A stretch of DNA of 64,000 bases, from assembly GCF_014174405.1 (NCBI RefSeq), contig NZ_JACEGA010000001.1:2954501-3018500 (forward strand). The letters are read 5' to 3'. The notes under the pieces were generated by a model, which was given only the letters and a program-made list of their open reading frames with translations, had not been told where the DNA came from and did no database searches. Positions 17,755-26,719 of this stretch are shown in pieces (positions within the stretch are counted from its first letter, which is position 1; every line of letters starts with the position of its first letter). The translations under genes were made by a program, and so were the position numbers. This DNA is from Variimorphobacter saccharofermentans (GTDB taxonomy: Bacteria > Bacillota > Clostridia > Lachnospirales > Lachnospiraceae).

Positions 17755-19236
17755 ATGGATCATAAAGAGTATCTTTTTTTAATTGATGAAACGATAAGGA
17801 AAGGACGTTATAAAGATAACTGGATGTCGTTATCAAATCACAAAACACCAACGTGGTACTTTAACGCTAAGTTCGGTATTTTCATCCATTGGGGAATATA
17901 CAGTGTACCGGCATATGCTAACGAATGGTATTCCAGAACCATGTATGACCCCCATCATCCCGAATATGAGTATCATAAGAAGAATTTCGGGGATCAGAAG
18001 ATTTTTGGATATAAAGATTTCATCCCTCTATTTAAGGGAGACCATTTTAATGCGGAAGAATGGGTTGAATTGTTCAAAGAATCCGGTGCGCGATATGTTA
18101 TGCCTGTATGTGAGCACCATGATGGTTTCGCTATGTACGACACAGAATTCAACAGATGGAATGCCGCAAAAATGGGACCATGTAAAGATATCGTCGGAGA
18201 AATCAAAAAAGCTTGTGAAAAAAGAGGCCTGACCTTTTGTGCATCTTCCCACCGGGCTGAACACTATTTCTTTATGAATATGGGACGAGCGTATGAAAGT
18301 GATGTAATGGATGATAACTATAGAGATTTTTATGGTCCTGCTTATCTTTGTCCAGAGCTTTACAGCGACGAGCTTCATCGTACAACTGCTGATACCTTTT
18401 CTAATATTGCGCCTACCGTGGAATGGCTGGAGGACTGGCTTGTCAGAACCTGTGAACTAATTGATAAATATCAGCCCTCCATTCTTTATTTTGACTGGTG
18501 GATTCACCATGCCGCATATAAACCATATCTCAAAAGGCTCTGTGCCTATTATTATAATCGAGCGGAGGAATGGGGTAAGGAAGTAACTATTAATTACAAG
18601 CATGAGGCTTTTCCTCCTACAGTTGCCACATTTGACATAGAAAGAGGAGCCTTGACAGATATCTCACCGGTTCCCTGGCAAACAGACACTGCCATTGGTA
18701 AGTGCTCCTGGGGCTATACAAAAGACAATGAATATAAATCGTCACGTCAGATTATATGTGATTTAATTGATATTGTCAGTAAAAATGGAATGCTTCTTCT
18801 AAACATTGGTCCTAAGGCAGATGGAACAATCACGGATGAGGAAACAAAAGTATTGAAAGAAATCGGCCTATGGTTGAAGGATAATGGAGAAGGGATATAT
18901 GATACCGTCCCTTGGAGACAATTCGGAGAAGGTAAAGTCAATAATTCCGAAGGCTTTTTCCAGGATAATGACGAAAAATGCTTCACCTCGAACGATTATC
19001 GTTTTACTTATAAAAATGGTTTCTTGTATGCATTTTGCATGAGGCCAGACTCCGACAGCTTCACTATTAAATCATTAAGAATTCGGGGCGATCACGATTT
19101 TATGATTGGCGATGTCCATGTATTAGGTGATTTTCGAATAAAAAACTTTAACCGTGACAATGATGGTCTAACCATCACCCTGAATAATAAACCCGAATCG
19201 GATCAACCGCTCTGTTTTAAAATTGAGATTATATAA
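17755..19236 (+). CDS. Alpha-L-fucosidase, GH29 family
   Basis: GH29 enzymes release alpha-L-fucose from glycans with retention. The 493-residue protein has the N-terminal catalytic TIM-barrel (KFGIFIHWGIYSVPAYANEWYSR at 39-61 as two adjoining motifs; CEHHDGFAMYDT at 119-130) and the nucleophile Asp247 in YFDWW. A short beta-domain follows from about residue 400. There is no signal peptide, so it acts in the cytoplasm on imported oligosaccharides. GGAGG precedes ATG by 7 bases. A 198-bp fold-back starts 17 bp after the stop. No fucose catabolic genes lie nearby. Confidence 0.93.
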   Translation: MDHKEYLFLIDETIRKGRYKDNWMSLSNHKTPTWYFNAKFGIFIHWGIYSVPAYANEWYSRTMYDPHHPEYEYHKKNFGDQKIFGYKDFIPLFKGDHFNAEEWVELFKESGARYVMPVCEHHDGFAMYDTEFNRWNAAKMGPCKDIVGEIKKACEKRGLTFCASSHRAEHYFFMNMGRAYESDVMDDNYRDFYGPAYLCPELYSDELHRTTADTFSNIAPTVEWLEDWLVRTCELIDKYQPSILYFDWWIHHAAYKPYLKRLCAYYYNRAEEWGKEVTINYKHEAFPPTVATFDIERGALTDISPVPWQTDTAIGKCSWGYTKDNEYKSSRQIICDLIDIVSKNGMLLLNIGPKADGTITDEETKVLKEIGLWLKDNGEGIYDTVPWRQFGEGKVNNSEGFFQDNDEKCFTSNDYRFTYKNGFLYAFCMRPDSDSFTIKSLRIRGDHDFMIGDVHVLGDFRIKNFNRDNDGLTITLNNKPESDQPLCFKIEII

Positions 19237-19252
19237 ATTTCTATGGTATATT

Positions 19253-19450
19253 TAAGGGGCTGTTGCATAATACATTTGCAGGGAATATGACTTACCATAA
19301 TGCACTGTCGGAAGAACAGATTGCTGTATTTTGTGTGAATCATGCGATTATTTATATTCACATGAGACATACAAAATCAGCAATATGTACTTCCGTCTGT
19401 GTGTGAGGTAAGTCATATTCCCTGCACGTATATTATGCAACAGCCCCTTA
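19253..19450. repeat. 198-bp imperfect fold-back (giant palindrome)
   Basis: Arms 19253-19295 and 19407-19450 are almost perfectly complementary over 43 bp, beginning TAAGGGGCTGTTGCATAAT. Pairing continues inward through GGAAG, ATTGCTG and ATTTTGT blocks to a central CATG/CATG segment, so the entire unit can fold on itself. No ORF is seen inside. It lies between the convergent fucosidase and glyA genes. It may be a miniature inverted-repeat element that also works as a terminator. Confidence 0.75.
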
Positions 19451-19523
19451 TAACCTAGGAAACATTATTTACAGTAAACTTTAACTCGATATTCTGATCG
19501 GTATCGTGTACCTAAATCAATAA

Positions 19524-20762
19524 TTAATATAACGGATACTTATCCGTCAGGGTTTTCACCATTGCCATTGCTTTTTCCTTATTGGCATCTACATCCTTCA
19601 CAAGCAGATAGATTGCTTCCGCAATCACATCCATATCCTCCGTATTCATTCCTCTGGTTGTTACCGCTGCGGTACCAAGACGAATACCACTGGTTACAAA
19701 AGGTGATGCAGGATCATTGGGAACCGCATTCTTGTTGCAGGTGATGTTCGCTGCATCCAAAAGCTTCTCCGTATCCTTACCTGTTACTCCCATGTTCTGC
19801 AGGTCTACCAGCATCAGGTGATTATCGGTACCTCCGGACACTAAATTGAAGCCTCTCTTCGTTAATCCCTGAGCTAATGCTTGTGCATTCTCAACAACTC
19901 TTCTGGCATAATCTTTAAAGCTGGGATCCAATGCTTCTTTGAAGCAAACCGCCTTAGCTGCGATAACATGCATCAAAGGTCCTCCCTGAATTCCAGGGAA
20001 AACAGCTTTATTCAACTTGTGTTCTTCTGCAAACTCCGCACTGGAGAGAATCATACCACCTCTGGGTCCTCTCAGGGTCTTATGAGTCGTTGTAGTAGTT
20101 ACATGAGCATATGGGATGGGGCTTTCATGATATCCGCCTGCTACTAAACCAGCGATATGTGCCATATCCACCATGAGATAAGCGCCAACCTCATCTGCAA
20201 TATCACGAAACGCCTTGAAATCTATTTTTCTGGCATATGCACTTGCTCCCGCAATTATCATCTTCGGCTTGCATTCATGCGCAATCTTACGAACATTATC
20301 ATAATCAATATATCCTGTATCATCCACCCCGTAAGGTACGATTTTATAGTAGCTACCACTCATATTTACCGGGCTTCCGTGTGTTAAATGACCTCCGTGA
20401 GCCAAGTTCATACCCATTACAGTATCTCCAGGCTGTAATAGCGCAAAGAAAACTGCCATATTTGCTTGTGCTCCAGAATGAGGCTGAACATTCGCATAAG
20501 TACAGCCAAATAGCTTTTTCGCCCGTTCAATCGCTAAGTTCTCGGCCATATCAACGAATTCACAACCACCGTAATATCTCTTTCCCGGATAACCCTCTGC
20601 ATACTTGTTGGTTAAATGGCTACCCATAGCCGCCATAACAGCCTTACTTACAAAATTTTCAGAAGCAATTAATTCTATATGACTGTTCTGTCTGCCTATT
20701 TCCAGGGTAATTGCCTCTGCCAATTCGGGGTCAAATGATTTCACATCTTCAAATGAATACAT
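19524..20762 (-). CDS. glyA: Serine hydroxymethyltransferase
   Basis: GlyA interconverts serine and glycine with tetrahydrofolate and PLP and supplies one-carbon units. The 412-residue length is normal. The PLP lysine is Lys228 in [15 protein letters not shown]-terminal IASENFVS and [15 protein letters not shown] form the substrate and folate pocket, and [12 protein letters not shown] holds PLP phosphate contacts. The late EAIYLLVKD tail is usual. The gene is alone, with a hairpin-bearing leader of 60 nt upstream and the giant palindrome beyond its end. Confidence 0.97.
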   Translation of the reverse strand: MYSFEDVKSFDPELAEAITLEIGRQNSHIELIASENFVSKAVMAAMGSHLTNKYAEGYPGKRYYGGCEFVDMAENLAIERAKKLFGCTYANVQPHSGAQANMAVFFALLQPGDTVMGMNLAHGGHLTHGSPVNMSGSYYKIVPYGVDDTGYIDYDNVRKIAHECKPKMIIAGASAYARKIDFKAFRDIADEVGAYLMVDMAHIAGLVAGGYHESPIPYAHVTTTTTHKTLRGPRGGMILSSAEFAEEHKLNKAVFPGIQGGPLMHVIAAKAVCFKEALDPSFKDYARRVVENAQALAQGLTKRGFNLVSGGTDNHLMLVDLQNMGVTGKDTEKLLDAANITCNKNAVPNDPASPFVTSGIRLGTAAVTTRGMNTEDMDVIAEAIYLLVKDVDANKEKAMAMVKTLTDKYPLY

Positions 20763-20826
20763 TCTCTTCTTTTCCTTTCGTATTAGATTATCACTGGCAT
20801 GTTACATATTCTATGCCGACTTGTAT

Positions 20827-20911
20827 TGTAGAAATTAATCCACAGGGGAACCTGCCAATTATTACCCTAGTCGATTAATTTCTACAGGTAATGCGTGTTT
20901 CGAATAGTATA
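20827..20911 (-). promoter_or_regulatory. Structured 5' leader of glyA, type not recognised
   Basis: A perfect 14-bp stem (20827-20840 with 20873-20886) encloses a 32-nt loop that contains a smaller CAGG-TTCC-CCTG hairpin. TATACT on the minus strand at 20906-20911 is a fair -10 box, which would place the hairpin close to the 5' end of the transcript. It does not match the glycine, THF or ZTP riboswitch cores that I know, and there is no T-run to make it a terminator. It may be mRNA-stabilising or regulatory. Confidence 0.45.
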
Positions 20912-20998
20912 TCATATATGATTTGTTTATGGAAGTATAATTCCAGCCATTCATTATTGTTTATTCATAACATTCTCTAATAATTTAGATTGTGAATA

Positions 20999-21970
20999 TT
21001 AATAAAAATCAGAGTCTAAATTCATTTGCTGACGTACCTGATGTATTGTGTCAGCTTCTGGTAATCCTATGGAAAATGCTCCGGCACTACCGGCTGCAAT
21101 TCCCCAGCTCAGTGCTTCACTATAGTCCTTCTCCTGAATTTCCTTACAATCCGGATGTCCTTCAATGGAGTGCAGTAATCCTGCCAGAAAGCCGGCAAGC
21201 ATTGAATCACCTGCCCCAACAGAATTTAATACCTTTCCCTTCGGAGCCTTCCGGCGGTAAATATGTCCAAATTCATCTAACAAAAACGCGCCCTCACCAG
21301 CCAGTGAAACCAGAACATTTTGAGCTCCCTGTTCCTGAATCATTCTTGCGCAGCGCAATATACTTTCATCATCTCGTAGTGTTTGTCCGAAAAGCTTTTC
21401 TAACTCCTCCTGATTCGGCTTAACTAAAAACGGACGATAGGATAAGGTATTACGTAACAGATCTCCTTCCGCATCCACAATTATTCTTATCTTTTTTGAT
21501 GTTAGAAGCTTGCAGATGTCTGCATAAATGTAATCCGCATCAGGCAAGTTTTTGGGAACACTACCACTTAGTATCAGGAAATCCCCTTCCGCCAGTTGTT
21601 CCAGCTTATGATAAAGCTTTTCTAATTTTGATCGATTGATGGAGGGTCCCTGGGCATTAATCTCTGTCTCCACATGACCCTCTGATTTCAGCTTAACATT
21701 AATACGGGACATCCCCTGATCTAATAAAATAAAATCAGAGGATATTCCCGAAGCATTTAACTGATGAATAATCTCATTTCCAGTAAATCCGGCGACAAAT
21801 CCAAGTGCTACACTCTTCACCTCTAATTGGTTTAATACGGTAGATACATTAATCCCCTTCCCGCCAACGAATAGCTCCTCTTCTTCTGTTCTATGTAGAT
21901 TCCCGAGTGTAAATTCCCCCACCCGTACCACATAGTCCAGGGAAGGGTTAAATGTTACCGTATATATCAT
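20999..21970 (-). CDS. PfkB-family sugar kinase, probable 1-phosphofructokinase
   Basis: This 323-residue protein belongs to the 1-phosphofructokinase/tagatose-6-phosphate kinase branch of the PfkB family. Typical features are the start MIYTVTFNPSLDYVV, the GGKGINVSTVL substrate motif, the anion-hole and catalytic motif SVGAGDSMLAGF near residues 246-257, and KPNQEELEKLFG. It ends a probable operon with deoD, deoC and cdd (35 bp after the cdd stop). No fructose PTS genes lie nearby. A 1-phosphofructokinase fits the sequence best, but the substrate in this setting is uncertain, so no symbol is assigned. Confidence 0.85.
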   Translation of the reverse strand: MIYTVTFNPSLDYVVRVGEFTLGNLHRTEEEELFVGGKGINVSTVLNQLEVKSVALGFVAGFTGNEIIHQLNASGISSDFILLDQGMSRINVKLKSEGHVETEINAQGPSINRSKLEKLYHKLEQLAEGDFLILSGSVPKNLPDADYIYADICKLLTSKKIRIIVDAEGDLLRNTLSYRPFLVKPNQEELEKLFGQTLRDDESILRCARMIQEQGAQNVLVSLAGEGAFLLDEFGHIYRRKAPKGKVLNSVGAGDSMLAGFLAGLLHSIEGHPDCKEIQEKDYSEALSWGIAAGSAGAFSIGLPEADTIHQVRQQMNLDSDFY

Positions 21971-22005
21971 TGCCGGTCCTCCGTTATCCTAAAGTAAATA
22001 TATCA

Positions 22006-22515
22006 TTATAGATGACTTGGTCCAAAGCCTAGTGGCAGAAGCTCTTCCAGTAGAAATACCACATAATCATCTTCCGATCTGGCCAAGATTACAAGAAAGC
22101 TTTTTGGATCAACAAATTCCCACATCACCTGACGACATATTCCGCAGGGTGGACAAAAATCTGAGATTACCCCACCTTTTCCACCAACGATAGCAACGGC
22201 AGCAAACTCCCTTTCTCCTTCGCTAATGGCTTTAAAGAATGCGGTACGTTCTGCACAATTAGTCGGACCAAACGCAGCATTTTCTATATTACACCCGGTA
22301 TATACCTTCTGCTTCTTCGTCATCAGAGCTGCACCTACTTTGAAATTAGAGTATGGTGTATAAGCCTGTTTCATCGCATCCATGGCTTCCCGAATTAGAT
22401 TCTTCGCTACGGAGCGACTCACAATTTCCTGTTTTGCAAGAAGTTCTCCTTTTTCCTGCGGTACAAGACTATTGTTCTGTAAATCATTACTTTGTCTATT
22501 ATCCTGTTCCTGCAT
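22006..22515 (-). CDS. cdd: Cytidine deaminase
   Basis: Cdd converts cytidine and deoxycytidine to uridine forms. The zinc site is visible: Cys87-Ala-Glu89 in NCAERTAFF (Glu89 as proton shuttle) and Cys124/Cys127 in CPPCGICRQ. The core domain begins near residue 38 (AKNLIREAMDAMKQAY). The first 37 residues are a polar extension (MQEQDNRQSNDLQNNS) that ordinary 130-residue Cdd proteins lack. It is likely real because GGAGG lies 9 bases before ATG 22515. The gene is flanked by deoC and the PfkB kinase in a nucleoside salvage operon. Confidence 0.93.
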   Translation of the reverse strand: MQEQDNRQSNDLQNNSLVPQEKGELLAKQEIVSRSVAKNLIREAMDAMKQAYTPYSNFKVGAALMTKKQKVYTGCNIENAAFGPTNCAERTAFFKAISEGEREFAAVAIVGGKGGVISDFCPPCGICRQVMWEFVDPKSFLVILARSEDDYVVFLLEELLPLGFGPSHL

Positions 22516-22569
22516 AAATAAAGCCTCCTTCTTATCATATGACTAATTTGATGTCTCAAAAGGAACGAT

Positions 22570-23235
22570 CTAATACCCTGTTCCTTCCTGGTTCTTCGCC
22601 AACTTAATAATTCGACTGGTTCCAAGTCTGGATGCGCCGAGACTGATGAATTTCTCCGCATCATCAAAAGAAGCGATTCCTCCTGCAGCCTTAATTTTTA
22701 CATTCTTGCCTACATGCTTAGCAAATAAAGCGACATCCTCAAAGGTAGCTCCGGCCTTTGAGAAGCCGGTTGAGGTCTTAATGAAATCGGCTCCGGCCTG
22801 GGTTACGATTTCACACATTTTTATCTTCTCTTCATCGGTTAACAGACAGGTTTCAATGATTACCTTTAATATATGATCGCCGCAGGCTGCTTTGATCTGT
22901 TTAATTTCATCCAAAACAAGGTCATACTGCTTGTCCTTTAACAATCCGAGATTGATAACCATATCAATTTCATCAGCCCCCTGCGCTATGGCATCCTTCG
23001 TTTCAAAGACCTTAACAGCTGTTGAATTATATCCATTCGGGAAACCGATTACGGTACATACCGCCATTTGATCCTTAACATAATCCTTTACCTGCTTTAC
23101 ATAGGAGGGCGGAATACATACGGACGCAACCTGATATGCAATTGCATCATCGCATATCTGCTTTATTTCCTCCCATGTTGCAGTCTGAGTTAACAATGTA
23201 TGATCTACTTTTTCAAATATATGTTTTCTATCCAT
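22570..23235 (-). CDS. deoC: Deoxyribose-phosphate aldolase
   Basis: DeoC cleaves deoxyribose-5-phosphate to glyceraldehyde-3-phosphate and acetaldehyde. The 221-residue length is normal. The Schiff-base lysine is Lys153 in DFIKTSTGF; Asp91 in [10 protein letters not shown] and the second lysine in KIKAAGGI complete the site. GTSRII near the C-terminus binds the phosphate. It lies 33 bp after deoD and 54 bp before cdd, so the three genes together feed nucleosides into central metabolism. Confidence 0.95.
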   Translation of the reverse strand: MDRKHIFEKVDHTLLTQTATWEEIKQICDDAIAYQVASVCIPPSYVKQVKDYVKDQMAVCTVIGFPNGYNSTAVKVFETKDAIAQGADEIDMVINLGLLKDKQYDLVLDEIKQIKAACGDHILKVIIETCLLTDEEKIKMCEIVTQAGADFIKTSTGFSKAGATFEDVALFAKHVGKNVKIKAAGGIASFDDAEKFISLGASRLGTSRIIKLAKNQEGTGY

Positions 23236-23268
23236 TCTACATAACCTTTCTTATTATAGTGTATTCCA

Positions 23269-23973
23269 TTATGCAATCTCAAGTGCGATCTCCATCATAT
23301 CACGGAAGGTAAGCTGTCTATCCTCGGCGGACAAGGATTCCCCAGTGAATACATGGTCAGAGATGGTTAAAATACAAAGCGCTTTCTTACCAGCTCTGGC
23401 TGCATTCATATATAAAGCAGCTGCTTCCATCTCCACAGCAAGAATATTCATCTTACGCCACAGGGAATTTGCATTGGAATTATCATCATAAAATGTATCT
23501 GAGGAGAGTATATTGCCAACTACTGTCTTAATATTCTTCTTCTCCGCAGTTTCCACAGCCTTACGAAGTAATCCGAAGTCAGCAATCGGCGCAAAGGTTC
23601 CAGGCAGTTGATACTGAGCGGCAAAATTCGAATTCGTGGAAGCACCCATACCGATTACGATATCCCTTAGCTTAATATCATCTGCAATTCCACCAGCGGA
23701 TCCAATTCTGATGATGTTATCCACATCATAGAAATGATATAACTCATAAGAGTAGATTCCGATGGAGGGCATACCCATTCCTCCACCCATTACGGAAACC
23801 CTTTTTCCTTTATAGGTTCCGGTAAATCCTAACATATTTCTAACAGTATTAAAGCAAACTACATCCTCCAAGTACGTCTCTGCAATAAACTTTGCACGTA
23901 ACGGATCACCCGGCATCAGGACAGTTTTTGCTATATCACCTGATTTAGCTCCGTTGTGAGGGGTTGGTATCAT
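23269..23973 (-). CDS. deoD: Purine-nucleoside phosphorylase, DeoD type
   Basis: DeoD splits purine (deoxy)nucleosides with phosphate. The 234-residue protein shows the hexameric PNP signatures: [23 protein letters not shown] in two adjoining blocks at 3-25, the phosphate-binding [16 protein letters not shown] for the ribose site, and the catalytic Asp in TISDHV near the C-terminus. It opens the operon deoD-deoC-cdd-kinase and has AGGAGG before ATG 23973. A clear promoter lies at 24074-24102. Confidence 0.96.
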   Translation of the reverse strand: MIPTPHNGAKSGDIAKTVLMPGDPLRAKFIAETYLEDVVCFNTVRNMLGFTGTYKGKRVSVMGGGMGMPSIGIYSYELYHFYDVDNIIRIGSAGGIADDIKLRDIVIGMGASTNSNFAAQYQLPGTFAPIADFGLLRKAVETAEKKNIKTVVGNILSSDTFYDDNSNANSLWRKMNILAVEMEAAALYMNAARAGKKALCILTISDHVFTGESLSAEDRQLTFRDMMEIALEIA

Positions 23974-24073
23974 ATCTTACATCCTCCTTTAAAAATAGAG
24001 CACTCCCGGAATATACGATAATCGATTTCCGAAAGCCCCCTTTTGTATTGTATCATTATTGATTTGTTAGATA

Positions 24074-24102
24074 ATTTTAGCATATTTTTAAGAAAAAGGC
24101 AA
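24074..24102 (-). promoter_or_regulatory. Promoter of the deoD operon
   Basis: On the minus strand TTGCCT (24097-24102), 17 bp and TAAAAT (24074-24079) precede deoD by 100 bp. Confidence 0.6.
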
Positions 24103-24147
24103 TCTACGTTTCAGTGTTGAACCCTGAGATCCGTGGTGCCGTATTAC

Positions 24148-24178
24148 AGTACATAGGGCTCTATGAAACAGAGCCCTA
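24148..24178. repeat. Small hairpin repeat, distant member of the 52-56 kb family
   Basis: CATAGGGCTCT and its complement pair around the loop ATGAAAC. The core differs from the copy at 52772-52811 (CATAAGGCTCT) by one base, and the opposite arm shows the compensating change. The rest of the 365-bp gap 23974-24338 holds only the deoD promoter and no gene that I can support. Confidence 0.65.
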
Positions 24179-24338
24179 TGCATGTAACACTTATATCATG
24201 TATCTATTGCCGCCAATATATTCAGGCCATACAGAATTATTTTATATGCATGTCCATTTTATCCATAAAAAAAACAATTAAGTAGCTAGATTCACTCCCC
24301 GCAGACATTCCGGTTCCAATTCTGTCAGAGGACTGCTG

Positions 24339-24830
24339 TTATATGTTAACGACATGAATGGTATTTCCATGTTCCTTAATCACTTTGTATAAATCTGCAT
24401 ATGACAGCATAACCGTGGCTGTATTATCATTGGGATGAACACCAATCTGCTCCCTGTTAATCAGCATACTGTCGAATACTATCTCAACCGCTCTATCTTC
24501 GTCATTGATGATCCCCAGTGGGGTTACTGATCCCTTCGTCAGCTTCAGGCAGTTCCAAAGCCTGTCCTCCGACGCAAAGCTTAAGGTGCTTGTACCCAAT
24601 TGTGAACGGATGCATTTTAAATCTGCCTTTTTATCCTTATCCAATACCACAAGAAATTGACGCTTTCCTTTTGCATCTCTGAGAAACAGGTTCTTTGCTA
24701 CCCATGGGTTGTCACGAAACATCTCCAGGTTATCCATCTCCTCAATCGTGAATACTGCAGGATGATCTATTACTTTATAGCTGATTCCCAAGCGATCCAG
24801 TTCCTCATAGACTCTTATCTTCTGTTCCAT
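24339..24830 (-). CDS. YbaK/ProX-type aminoacyl-tRNA deacylase domain protein
   Basis: The 163-residue product resembles single-domain INS-type deacylases (ProXp or YbaK group), which hydrolyse mischarged tRNAs such as Ala-tRNA-Pro. Matching features are RLGISYKVIDHPAVFTIEEM, VAKNLFLRDAKGKRQFLVVL with the conserved lysine, and KLTKGSVTPLGIINDEDR, whose GSVTPLG loop is the family's substrate pocket. Annotations often read prolyl-tRNA synthetase associated domain. The gene has its own ribosome binding site and no operon partner within 50 bp that is functionally related. Confidence 0.9.
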   Translation of the reverse strand: MEQKIRVYEELDRLGISYKVIDHPAVFTIEEMDNLEMFRDNPWVAKNLFLRDAKGKRQFLVVLDKDKKADLKCIRSQLGTSTLSFASEDRLWNCLKLTKGSVTPLGIINDEDRAVEIVFDSMLINREQIGVHPNDNTATVMLSYADLYKVIKEHGNTIHVVNI

Positions 24831-24885
24831 ATTATTCTTCCTTCCAATACTAGCATATCATAATAGTGATTTAATGCACATAATC

Positions 24886-25284
24886 TCATTCCATTGTACT
24901 TCTGATTTCACCTGTAACTTTATCCACCAGATACCATCCATAGGTAACGGTATGGCCTATACCAGTATCCTCTTCGTCCACTACAAATTCATACAGATGA
25001 ATTACATAGTTGGTATCCGTATCATTACACCCCTCATATACAAGATAATAATTCGCAAGCGGAAGCTGATAATAATAATCTCCGGATTCGCTCCAAATCC
25101 GTTCGAAATTATCTGCATACCGCTCTTTCACCATGTCTAAAGCATCCATTGGTGTTAAAGTTTGTTCCTTCGTATCGTTAATCTCAATGATGATATCCGC
25201 AATATAGTACCCATCGACAATCGCATTATCCTTTGTAAAAAATAAACCCAATAAAAAAAACAAGCACAATGCAATCTGTCCCAT
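24886..25284 (-). CDS. Hypothetical secreted or membrane-anchored small protein
   Basis: The 132-residue product starts MGQIALCLFFLLGLFF, a short hydrophobic segment that can act as a signal or anchor. The rest (ADIIIEINDTKEQTLTP, YYYQLPLANYYLVYEG, TYGWYLVDKVTGEI) is acidic, aromatic and probably beta-rich, recalling PepSY-like or DUF-type extracytoplasmic domains. AAAGGAG lies before the ATG. It is not assigned to a family. Confidence 0.6.
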   Translation of the reverse strand: MGQIALCLFFLLGLFFTKDNAIVDGYYIADIIIEINDTKEQTLTPMDALDMVKERYADNFERIWSESGDYYYQLPLANYYLVYEGCNDTDTNYVIHLYEFVVDEEDTGIGHTVTYGWYLVDKVTGEIRSTME

Positions 25285-25416
25285 CTCGTCTCTCCTTTGA
25301 TTAGAATGGTATATTTTGCTATAATGTAATCATAGCATTTCAGCCTTTCCGCTGCCATCTAAATCCATCTTGGATTCTCGACGAGATGGAACATTATATT
25401 ACTGCATGTCTGTTTC

Positions 25417-26430
25417 TTATTTTATTTCGTTACTATTGTTCTCCATATCCGGCTTCGGAATATTACGCAAATCCGTCTGAGAAAATTGTTTCTTTAGCCT
25501 TGACCATTTGGTTATACGTAACGTAATTAGTGTAATTACTGTAATAATTGCCGCCCATAACAGCATATACGGAAGATTTACAACAAACCATACGAAGAAA
25601 TTCTTAAAGCCTTCACTGATATTATACAGGGTATTACTTATTCCGTTCTTAATTCTGCTTCCAACTGTCTGCTTAGCCTGGACCGTAGGAGTCATTCTCT
25701 CTACTTCCCTAACATTCAATGTTACGGTACTATAATCAACCTGATTATCCATGGTTCTTAGCTTGGTACCATAATTCTGAAGCTCATACCGAATATCACT
25801 TAGACGGCTCTCTAACGCGATAATACTATCTAAGTTGTCCGTCTTTTCCAGTAATTCAAATAATCTTTCCTGTTCAATCTCCAGAGTCTTTTTCCTGCTC
25901 TCGATATCAACATATTCTAGTGTTACATTCTCCGAGGTTTCTTGTAGACTAATCACATTTCCGTTCTCACCGACTATATTTACAAATTCATCAACCCGAT
26001 CCCTTGGAATTCTGATGGTAAGATTACCATATCTTAAATCATTTTCAAAATTATATCTTTTTCCACTGATCTCCGAATTTTCAACATATCCGTTTAAACG
26101 GGAGATTTCTGAATTTAGTTTACGAATAAAATCATCAAACTCTTGTGTCTCTACATCCAGATAAAAGCGGCGAATAATCTTATCATTACTTTGTACCTCC
26201 GAAGTATCATTGACCGCCGTAGAACTTAATCCGATGCTTCCAGAGTCCTTCTCCAACTCCATCGTATTCTCCGTGGCCTCTGCCGGCATTTCAGTCGTCA
26301 TATCTGTGCTCCCCGAATTATAATCAGGTCTTGCCTGATTAAAGTGAGCTTCCTTCTTAGCACATGCAGTTACAATCGATAAAATTCCTATCAAAAGTAG
26401 CACTAATAATCCAATTCTCCTCTTTTTCAT
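25417..26430 (-). CDS. DUF4349 domain lipoprotein
   Basis: The 337-residue protein begins with a lipoprotein signal ending in lipobox VTAC. A Ser/Thr/Glu-rich linker is followed by the DUF4349 domain, recognised by RRFYLDVETQEFDDFIRKL, RIPRDRVDEFVNIV, TSENVTLEYVDIESRKKTLE and a coiled-coil stretch (EIEQERLFELLEKTDNLDSI). A C-terminal hydrophobic span (LPYMLLWAAIITVITLITL) anchors it, with a basic cytoplasmic tail. The frame is open to 26442, but GGAGGAG immediately before the ATG at 26430 sets the start. Its role is unknown. Confidence 0.85.
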   Translation of the reverse strand: MKKRRIGLLVLLLIGILSIVTACAKKEAHFNQARPDYNSGSTDMTTEMPAEATENTMELEKDSGSIGLSSTAVNDTSEVQSNDKIIRRFYLDVETQEFDDFIRKLNSEISRLNGYVENSEISGKRYNFENDLRYGNLTIRIPRDRVDEFVNIVGENGNVISLQETSENVTLEYVDIESRKKTLEIEQERLFELLEKTDNLDSIIALESRLSDIRYELQNYGTKLRTMDNQVDYSTVTLNVREVERMTPTVQAKQTVGSRIKNGISNTLYNISEGFKNFFVWFVVNLPYMLLWAAIITVITLITLRITKWSRLKKQFSQTDLRNIPKPDMENNSNEIK

Positions 26431-26617
26431 ATTCTCCTCCATTCCCTGCCCAATGGCATTTTTTTATTCTTGATAAACATTAGACGCAAATAATTGTTAT
26501 AAAGTTCCAATAAAATTAGGATTGTCGGCAAAAATTAAAAAACATCGCAATAGTTCTTATCGTGCGAAATGTGCATCCTACCCAGATAATTACTTGTAAT
26601 CGAGTCTGATTCAAAAA

Positions 26618-26690
26618 ATAAGGCTGTATCGACTTGAAATTCACAATATCTATTCTGTGTCTTTCTGTCGTACAGCCTTATTGTAGCATA
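26618..26690 (-). terminator. Hairpin after the secreted nucleotidase gene
   Basis: Arms AATAAGGCTGTA with CGAC next to it and the complementary block at 26675-26690 enclose about 40 nt. It lies 30 bp past the stop of the nucleotidase gene on its minus strand, so it is a reasonable terminator, although the arms also resemble the outer arm of the 19253-19450 element (AAGGCTGT). Confidence 0.5.
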
Positions 26691-26719
26691 ATTCATAATG
26701 AATTGCTATTATTGTTACA

